18,620 nucleotides of DNA from Haliea sp041583655 (GTDB lineage: Bacteria > Pseudomonadota > Gammaproteobacteria > Pseudomonadales > Halieaceae). A program made the translations under genes and the position numbers. Shown in pieces: positions 12,840 to 18,620 of the stretch; the stretch's first letter is position 1, and each line of letters starts with the position of its first letter. Under the pieces are notes generated by a model. It saw only the letters and a program-made list of their open reading frames with translations. It was not told the DNA's origin and made no database searches. The stretch is from NCBI GenBank assembly GCA_041583655.1, contig JBFHFJ010000034.1, positions 1-18,620 of the forward strand. The letters run 5' to 3'.

Positions 12840-14549
12840 ATGAGCAACCCCGCCAACAGCTCGCTGGTATTCCTGTTCCTGCGGCGGATGCGCCTGCCGC
12901 TGACGGTGTTGATCCTGGCCTACAGCATCGCCACCCTGGGCTTCACCCTGATACCCGGCGTCGACGACCAGGGCAACCCCTGGAAAATGAACTTCTTCGA
13001 AGCCTTCTACGTGGTCAGCTACACCGGCAGCACCATCGGCTTCGGGGAGGTGCCCTACGACTTTTCCCCGGGCCAGCGCCTGTGGACCATGGTCAGTATT
13101 TACCTGACCGTCATTGCCTGGCTGTTTTCCATCGGCTCCATCATTTCCCTGCTGCAGGATCCCGCATACCGCCGCGCCCTGCGCCGCGTGCGCCTGGCCC
13201 GGCAGGTGCGCGACCTGGACGAGCCGTTCTACCTGGTGTGCGGCTATGGAGACACCGGGCGCATGCTGACCCGGGCGCTGACCGATCGCGGGCACCAGGT
13301 GGTGGTTGTGGAGCACAACCAGGACAAGATCGAGTTGCTGGAAGTCGAGGATTTCGAGGCGACGGTAACCGCCTTCTGCATGAACGCCAACCTGCCCGAC
13401 AACCTGGTGGAGGCGGGTCTGCGCAGCCGCTGGTGCAGCGGGGTGATCGCGGTCACCGGTGAGGGCCATGTCAATCTCAAGGTGGCGATCAGCGCCAAGC
13501 TGCTGAACCACAAGGTGGCGGTCTACGCGAGCGCGGACACCCGCAGCGAAGCGGAGAACATGCGCTCCTTCGACACCAACCACGTGGTCAATCCGGTGGA
13601 GGAATACCAGCGGCGCCTGGAGCTGGCCATCGACAAGCCCGATCTATTCCGCCTGTACCACTGGCTCAATTCCGGCCCCCATGCGCGCCTGGCCAGGCAC
13701 GTGGCCATTCCCCATGGCAAGTGGATCGTCTGCGGTTTCAGCCGGGTCGGGCGGGCCGTGTGGCAACTGCTGCAGGAGCGGCAGATGCAGGTCGTGGTCA
13801 TTCATCCGGACCCGGAACAGTCGGGCTGCCCGCCCGGCACCGTTCCCGGTCGCGGCACCCTGGCCGAAGAGCTGAGCGCGGCCGGGGTCGAGGGCGCCGT
13901 GGGCATTGTCGCGGCAACCGGGGACGATGCCGACAACCTGTCGATCCTGATAACCGCAAGGGCACTCAACCCTGGGCTGTTTCACGTTGTGCTGGAAAAC
14001 GGGCTCTCCAGCCATGCGCTGTTCCGCGCCGCTGAGCCTGACTTCCTCGGCCAGCCCAGCAGTGTTGTCGCCGGCACCATTCTCAGCCGTATCAGCTCCA
14101 GCCTGGTGGAACCCTTCACCCGACACCTGTTGCAGCAGGACAACGATATCGCGCGCCAGGCCCTCGCCGGATTCCTGCGCCACCAGAGCGATCATCCGCC
14201 GCAGCTTTCTTCCGGCCGGATCAGCGCCAAAAGAACACCGGCCCTGGCCCGTGCCCTGCAGGCCGGCAGTGTCATCACCGTGGGCAAGCTGCTGGCCGAC
14301 CCCCGGGATTGGCAGCAGCGCCTGCAGCTGGAAGTTGTTTTCATTCGCAGGCAGCAGCAGGACATCCTGTTCCCCGACGATGACTTTCCTCTCGCCATGG
14401 GGGACAGACTGTTGCTGGCGGGCCGCGACGGCGAAGCCGACCGCCTGCGAGCGGCACTGGAGAATGACGAGCGGCTGGAATATGTACTGACCGGCAGGGA
14501 TCGGCAGCAGGGCCTGGTCTGGCGCTGGCTGGAGCGCCACAGCGGCTGA
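12840..14549 (+). CDS. Potassium channel with two RCK/TrkA-N domains
   Basis: A 569-residue channel. Two helices (about 18-40 and 81-104) flank a pore loop with filter TGSTIGFGEVPYD, ending in Glu where the canonical K+ filter has Asp. The cytoplasmic part holds a first TrkA-N/RCK domain (YLVCGYGDTGRMLTRAL, acidic VVVVEHN), a second (IVCGFSRVGRAVWQLL, GFSRVG in place of GxGxxG), and a C-terminal TrkA-C-like part. RCK domains gate such channels by binding nucleotides or ions. It lies 7 bases after the DUF6394 gene, probably one operon. Its TGA directly abuts the TCA complement of the selD stop. Channel class is firm; ligand unknown, and loss of the third Gly-rich position in RCK2 hints at weaker nucleotide binding there. 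Confidence 0.9.
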   Translation: MSNPANSSLVFLFLRRMRLPLTVLILAYSIATLGFTLIPGVDDQGNPWKMNFFEAFYVVSYTGSTIGFGEVPYDFSPGQRLWTMVSIYLTVIAWLFSIGSIISLLQDPAYRRALRRVRLARQVRDLDEPFYLVCGYGDTGRMLTRALTDRGHQVVVVEHNQDKIELLEVEDFEATVTAFCMNANLPDNLVEAGLRSRWCSGVIAVTGEGHVNLKVAISAKLLNHKVAVYASADTRSEAENMRSFDTNHVVNPVEEYQRRLELAIDKPDLFRLYHWLNSGPHARLARHVAIPHGKWIVCGFSRVGRAVWQLLQERQMQVVVIHPDPEQSGCPPGTVPGRGTLAEELSAAGVEGAVGIVAATGDDADNLSILITARALNPGLFHVVLENGLSSHALFRAAEPDFLGQPSSVVAGTILSRISSSLVEPFTRHLLQQDNDIARQALAGFLRHQSDHPPQLSSGRISAKRTPALARALQAGSVITVGKLLADPRDWQQRLQLEVVFIRRQQQDILFPDDDFPLAMGDRLLLAGRDGEADRLRAALENDERLEYVLTGRDRQQGLVWRWLERHSG

Positions 14550-16745
14550 TCAGTGGCAGGTAATCCGCTCGCTGCCTGCGGCCACGACCTCACCGATAAC
14601 CCCCGCATCGGCATAGCCGGCCGCGCGCAGCGCCTCCTGCAGGTCCCCGGCGCGCTCGCGGGCAACCCCCAGTAACAGGCCGCCGCTGGTCTGGGGGTCC
14701 AAGAGGAGGTCCCGGCGCGGCTCCGCTGCCTGCGCACTGTTCGCCAGCAGGGCATTGGCAGGATGCATGCTGCTGCGCAACCCGGCCGCCAGGCTGGCCA
14801 GGGCACCGGGCAGCGCGGGCAGCGCATCCAGCCACAGCTGCGCACCCTGGTCAGGCCCGAGCATTTCCAGCAGATGCCCCCAGAGCCCGAAGCCGGTGAC
14901 ATCGGTGGCCGCGGAGGCGCTGTGTGCAAGTGCCAGACGGGCCGCAGCATGGTTGCTCTGCAGCATTATGCGGATCGCAGCGCTGACATCCCGGCCATCC
15001 GCCCTGAGCTGCATCTGCGCAGCGAACAGGGTACCGGTTCCCAGTGGCTTGGTGAGCAGGAGCTGGTCGCCGACTCGCAAACCCCGCTTGGGCAACAGCC
15101 TGCCCGCGGCAATGGGCTCACCGGTCACCGCAAAACCCAGAGCCAGCTCGGGCCCCTGCAAACTGTGTCCACCCGCCAGGCGGCAGCCCACCCGCTCGAA
15201 CTCAGCGAGCGCTCCGGCCAGTAGCTGCAGCAGCTCACGCTGTTGCAGGGCCGGACTGCTGAAGGGCAGGGTTACCGCCGCCAGTGCGGACAGGGGTCGG
15301 GCACCGCAGGCGTAAAGATCGGACAGGGCATGGTTGGCGGCGATGCGCCCCATCAGCCAGGGATCAGACACCAGGCCGCGAAGAATATCCAGGCTCTGTA
15401 ACTGGATTCCGCCAGCCGGCACTTCCAGTATCGCCGCATCATCGGCGCTGCCGGGCGGCGGACACAGGCCGGGGTAGAGCCGGCGCAGTTCGGCGAGGGC
15501 GGCGGCCAGGCTGTCGCCGCCGACCTTCGCGCCACAGCCGCCGCAGGGTGGCTGGGCCTGCGCTGCCAGGGTTTCGGGCAGGCTGTCCGGCACCGCGACC
15601 GGCATGGTCTCGGGCAGATCCTCGAACCGGGCCATGAAACGGCGGTCGATGCGGTCTTTCCAGCGCCAGACCCAGGCACCAGTGGCGAAGAACGGGCCGC
15701 GATCAGCAGAGGCCCGGCGCTCGCCCAGCGACAGCAGGGAGAGGAACCGGCGCTGCGGCCGATGCTCGCGCAGCGGCCTGTCCAGCAGGTAGTGGCGCAG
15801 GTTGGCGGCCAGCACGGGTGCCTGGCGCACGGCGTACACCCCCGCCTTGGGCCGCGGGTGGGCCAGCTGGGTGGCGATATCACCGGCGGCGAAAATCGCA
15901 TCGTCCGTCACGGTTTGCAGCGTGTCCCGCACCGCCACAAAGCCGCCCTCCACGGTAGCCAGGCCGCTGGCAGCGAGCCATGGGGCAGCCGCCGCGCCGG
16001 TACACCAGAACAACATATCGAACGGGGCCGTGCGCCCGTCATCCAGCTCCAGGCTGGCCTCAGTCACACTGGCGACACGGTTGCCGCAGTGGAGCGCAAC
16101 ACCCGCATCCGCCAGCGCCCGTTGGGCCGCCGCCCGCGCCAGCCGGTTGTAGCCCTGGAGGATGGTCGTTGCGCCGCAAAACAACGTCAGCTGCAGGGGC
16201 CTTCCGCGCAGCCGGTGGGCCATGGCCAGAGCCAGCTCGACGCTGCCCGCACCCCCGCCCACCAGGGCCACGCGCATTGGCCCGGATCCGGGCTGTTCCG
16301 CGAGGCTGGCCTCGAGAGCCTGCCAGCGCTCCCAGAGACCCGCCACCGGCTTCACCGGGATCGCATACTCCCGGGCACCGGGTACGCTGTCCAGCTCCGG
16401 GCTGGAACCGATATCCAGGCTCAGCACATCCCAGCTCAGGGCCGGCCGCCCGGGCAGGCTGAGAGTGCGGGCCCGGGGATCCAGGCCAGTGACTTCGGCG
16501 GCGACAAACCGGGCTCCCGCCCACTGGCAGAGCCGGGCCAGGTCAATGTGGGTTTCCGCAAACCGGTAGTGGCCGGCAATCAGCCCCGGGAGCATGCCGG
16601 AATAGGGCGTGTGCGTGGCGGGGGACACCAGGGTTACCTGGACACCGGCGACCGGCCGCATGGCCAGCATGCGCAGGGCCAGAGCATGGGCATGGCCGCC
16701 CCCAACCAGCACCAGGTCCCGGGCGAGCTGCGCCTGTTTCAGCAT
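14550..16745 (-). CDS. selD: SelD selenide, water dikinase fused to N-terminal FAD/NAD(P) oxidoreductase
   Basis: A 731-residue two-domain protein. Residues 1 to about 385 are an NDH-2-like pyridine nucleotide-disulfide oxidoreductase: LVLVGGGHAHALAL at 11-24, a second dinucleotide motif ALVGGGAGSVELALA, and a FAD-closing IFAAGDIAT. From about 398 is SelD, with the catalytic Cys404 and Lys407 in GGCGAKVGG, corresponding to E. coli Cys17/Lys20; the residue is Cys, not selenocysteine. SelD makes selenophosphate from selenide and ATP. The flavoprotein half may supply reduced selenium or electrons. This fusion is known in some bacteria. The start overlaps the selU stop by 7 bases, so translation is coupled. 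It ends stop-to-stop against the K+ channel gene. Confidence 0.93.
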   Translation of the reverse strand: MLKQAQLARDLVLVGGGHAHALALRMLAMRPVAGVQVTLVSPATHTPYSGMLPGLIAGHYRFAETHIDLARLCQWAGARFVAAEVTGLDPRARTLSLPGRPALSWDVLSLDIGSSPELDSVPGAREYAIPVKPVAGLWERWQALEASLAEQPGSGPMRVALVGGGAGSVELALAMAHRLRGRPLQLTLFCGATTILQGYNRLARAAAQRALADAGVALHCGNRVASVTEASLELDDGRTAPFDMLFWCTGAAAAPWLAASGLATVEGGFVAVRDTLQTVTDDAIFAAGDIATQLAHPRPKAGVYAVRQAPVLAANLRHYLLDRPLREHRPQRRFLSLLSLGERRASADRGPFFATGAWVWRWKDRIDRRFMARFEDLPETMPVAVPDSLPETLAAQAQPPCGGCGAKVGGDSLAAALAELRRLYPGLCPPPGSADDAAILEVPAGGIQLQSLDILRGLVSDPWLMGRIAANHALSDLYACGARPLSALAAVTLPFSSPALQQRELLQLLAGALAEFERVGCRLAGGHSLQGPELALGFAVTGEPIAAGRLLPKRGLRVGDQLLLTKPLGTGTLFAAQMQLRADGRDVSAAIRIMLQSNHAAARLALAHSASAATDVTGFGLWGHLLEMLGPDQGAQLWLDALPALPGALASLAAGLRSSMHPANALLANSAQAAEPRRDLLLDPQTSGGLLLGVARERAGDLQEALRAAGYADAGVIGEVVAAGSERITCH

Positions 16746-17842
16746 GCCGGTGCTTCCCGGGCAAAGCGGATCACCGCATCGCGCCGCCCCCGGAACAGCA
16801 CTCTGCCCTCACGCTGGGACAACTGGTAGCTGTACATGGGGTCGTAGTAGGTTTCCAGCAGGGCGCCGATCCAGGCGCGGTGCTCTTCTATGGCGCCGGT
16901 GGCGCGCTGCTGGGCGAACGCCTTTTCCATCAGGGTGCGGATGGCCTGGTGGCGCTCACCACCGAGGCGCTTGCGGATCCGGTCCAGGCCCTCCAGCAGC
17001 CGGGTGCGATGCAGGGCGGGGCCCTCCACCACACCCTCGCTGGCCATGTAGCGCTGGCCGAGATCAACAATATAGTCCTCCAGGATTACCTCCACCCGCT
17101 CCGCGAGGCTCTCCTCGACAACCACCATGGGCGCCTCCTGCATGCGCTGGCGCAGATTGTCCGGCAGCGACAGGCGGCCGATCAGGCGGCCTTCGTCCTC
17201 GAGGAAAACCGGGCCGTCGCCGCGCTGCAACAGCTGCAGGAAGCCGATGCTGAGGCCGTTCTCGAAATCGATCTGGCTGGGCTGTCCCTCGGGCAGGTGG
17301 CCAAAACTGGACCCGCGATGACGTGCCAGACCCTCCAGGTCCAGGGCGCGCTCCAGGGCCTTGACCACCCGCGTCTTGCCGGTACCGGTGCGGCCGCTGA
17401 CCAATACCAGCCGGGCGCGCTGCAGGGACCGTTCCAGCTCTTCCAGCAGGAACCGGCGCATGGCCTTGTAGCCACCGGCGACCCGGGGGTAGACAATCCC
17501 GGCCTCCGCCAGCCACTGTTGCACGGTCTGCGAACGCAGGCCGCCGCGCCAGCAGTACAGGCAACCGTCGGGGTGGGCTCGGGCGAACTCGCCCCAGGCG
17601 GCGAGACGCCGCTCCCGCTCCGCCCCGGAGACCAGCTCATGGCCCAGTTCAATTGCCGCGGCCTGGCCCCGCTGCTTGTAGCAGGTGCCCACCTGGGCCC
17701 GCTCCTCGTTGCTCATCAGGGGCAGATTGGTCGCGGTGGGGAAGGTGCCATGGGCGAACTCCCCCGGCGAGCGCAAATCCAGAAACGGGGTGCCGGCCAG
17801 GAACAGCTGGCGGTAGTCGGAAGTTTCCGGCAGCGCGGCCAT
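16739..17842 (-). CDS. selU: tRNA 2-selenouridine synthase
   Basis: A 367-residue protein (also called MnmH/YbbB). The N-terminal rhodanese domain carries Cys97 in YCWRGGLRSQTV, at the same number as the E. coli catalytic Cys97. A P-loop domain follows with GRTGTGKT at 150-157, where relatives usually have GLTGSGKT. It replaces sulfur of wobble 2-thiouridine in tRNA(Lys, Glu, Gln) with selenium from selenophosphate, through a geranylated intermediate. Start ATG 17842 is 12 bases after the rdgC stop and lacks a good ribosome site of its own beyond GGAG at the end of rdgC. It overlaps selD by 7 bases; together they give the selenium-tRNA trait. Confidence 0.94.
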   Translation of the reverse strand: MAALPETSDYRQLFLAGTPFLDLRSPGEFAHGTFPTATNLPLMSNEERAQVGTCYKQRGQAAAIELGHELVSGAERERRLAAWGEFARAHPDGCLYCWRGGLRSQTVQQWLAEAGIVYPRVAGGYKAMRRFLLEELERSLQRARLVLVSGRTGTGKTRVVKALERALDLEGLARHRGSSFGHLPEGQPSQIDFENGLSIGFLQLLQRGDGPVFLEDEGRLIGRLSLPDNLRQRMQEAPMVVVEESLAERVEVILEDYIVDLGQRYMASEGVVEGPALHRTRLLEGLDRIRKRLGGERHQAIRTLMEKAFAQQRATGAIEEHRAWIGALLETYYDPMYSYQLSQREGRVLFRGRRDAVIRFAREAPAC

Positions 17843-17854
17843 GAGCGGGTGCGG

Positions 17855-18620
17855 TTACTCCGCTTCGCCGCCGAACAGGTCCAGGACCCGTTCCTGCAGG
17901 CGGGTGACGACATCGGACATCAGCGCGAAGTCGGCGTCCAGGCGCGCCGCCTGGTCCGCTTCCGGCAGGTCTTCGTTCTCTTTCATCAGTTCGTCAGAGA
18001 ACTTCAGCCGCCGCAGGCAGAGGTCCTCGGCCAGCACCAGGGACACCCGCTCCTCCCAGTTCAGGGACAGGCGGGCGACCTGTTTACCGGCATTGAGGTG
18101 TGTTTCCAGCTCCTCTCCCAGCAGATCGACTCCACGGCAGCGCACCACGCCGCCCTCATCCCCCGGCTCGCGCAGCTCGCACTCGTCACCCAGGGCAAAG
18201 TCATTGGGCAGGGTCTGGTGGGCCAGCCAGGCCGTCATGGTGGCGGTGGGCGCATTGTTGACCTGGGGCAGCACCACCGGGAAGCTGCCAATGCACTCGC
18301 GCAGGACGTTGAGCATCTCCTCGGCGCGAGCGGCGCTGGTAGCCTCGACAAACACCCAGTTGGCACGCGTGTCGATGTATGCGTAGAGGTAGGCCGAGCG
18401 GGTGAAGGCTCGCGGCAGGAAATCCAGCACGATCTCGTCCTGCAGAGTCAGGCGCTCCTTGCGATAGACCTTGCGGCCCTGCGTCTCCTCTATCTCCGCA
18501 ACCTTCTCGGCAAGCTGCTCGCGAACCACCGTGGAGGGCAGCAGGCGTTCCTCGCGGCGCATGCGCAGCAGGAAGCGGCCGTTGACCGGGTGCACCAGAG
18601 CGCTGGTACCGCCACCCAGA
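17855..18620 (-). CDS. rdgC: Recombination-associated protein RdgC (partial, N-terminus off the right edge)
   Basis: The last 255 codons are visible; the frame continues through the right edge (LGGGTSALVHPVNGRFLLRM), so a GTG-initiated start at 18595 is not real. RdgC is about 300 residues, so some 50 are missing. Conserved parts seen include LLPSTVVREQLAEKV, RKVYRKERLTLQDEI, LPRAFTRSAYLYAYID, and the C-terminal LKFSDELMKEN. RdgC forms a ring around duplex DNA and restrains RecA-mediated recombination at replication forks. It is found mainly in beta/gammaproteobacteria, which supports the taxonomic guess. It precedes selU by 12 bases, an operon-like spacing though functionally unrelated. Confidence 0.95.
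   Translation of the reverse strand, partial: LGGGTSALVHPVNGRFLLRMRREERLLPSTVVREQLAEKVAEIEETQGRKVYRKERLTLQDEIVLDFLPRAFTRSAYLYAYIDTRANWVFVEATSAARAEEMLNVLRECIGSFPVVLPQVNNAPTATMTAWLAHQTLPNDFALGDECELREPGDEGGVVRCRGVDLLGEELETHLNAGKQVARLSLNWEERVSLVLAEDLCLRRLKFSDELMKENEDLPEADQAARLDADFALMSDVVTRLQERVLDLFGGEAE

Noticed and set aside
15522..15548. Possible selenocysteine codon in SelD.
   Set aside because: The catalytic position is TGT (Cys404), and no in-frame TGA occurs there.

Overview
The window is GC-rich and densely coded, typical of a free-living, probably marine, gammaproteobacterium. RdgC (beta/gammaproteobacteria), a LytS/AlgZ-type kinase paired with an AlgR-type regulator, an NADH-dehydrogenase-like/SelD fusion next to SelU, and a DUF6394 protein next to an RCK potassium channel all fit that group. 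A Halieaceae-like (Cellvibrionales) origin is my best guess from familiarity; nothing in the window proves it. I see no rRNA, tRNA, CRISPR array, insertion sequence or integrase.

Region 1 (1-5840) looks like an uncharacterised catabolic or tailoring module. A flavin/4Fe-4S Old-Yellow-Enzyme-type reductase leaves the left edge on the minus strand. Divergent from it are a HapK-like (REDY/Dabb-type) small protein and a short-chain dehydrogenase on the plus strand. Facing these on the minus strand is a four-gene run: a SAM methyltransferase with a large N-terminal extension, a small helical protein of unknown function, a CopD-like membrane protein, and a LysR regulator. An identical 11-base motif lies upstream of the HapK-like gene and of the methyltransferase, suggesting common control.

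Region 2 (5855-6797, minus strand) holds a secreted proline-rich DUF4124 protein and a small Cys/Arg-rich conserved protein. A 308-bp divergent intergenic region follows. It carries a perfect FNR/Anr-type box (TTGAT-N4-ATCAA) centred exactly 41.5 bases before the start predicted by a downstream TATAAC -10 box.

Region 3 (7106-9401) is that promoter's two-gene operon: an HsaA-like flavin-dependent monooxygenase and a KshA-like Rieske oxygenase with all metal ligands present. This points to steroid or similar polycyclic ring degradation. The reductase partners are not in the window.

Region 4 (9465-14549) has a small K+ channel, a GNAT acetyltransferase, a LytS/LytTR two-component pair (ATGA overlap), a DUF6394 membrane protein and a K+ channel with two RCK domains. 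K+ channel genes therefore flank the two-component system. The last gene meets selD stop-to-stop with no intergenic base.

Region 5 (14550-18620, minus strand) reads rdgC (cut by the window edge), selU, selD. SelD makes selenophosphate and SelU uses it to convert tRNA wobble 2-thiouridine to 2-selenouridine, so the window carries the selenium-tRNA modification trait.
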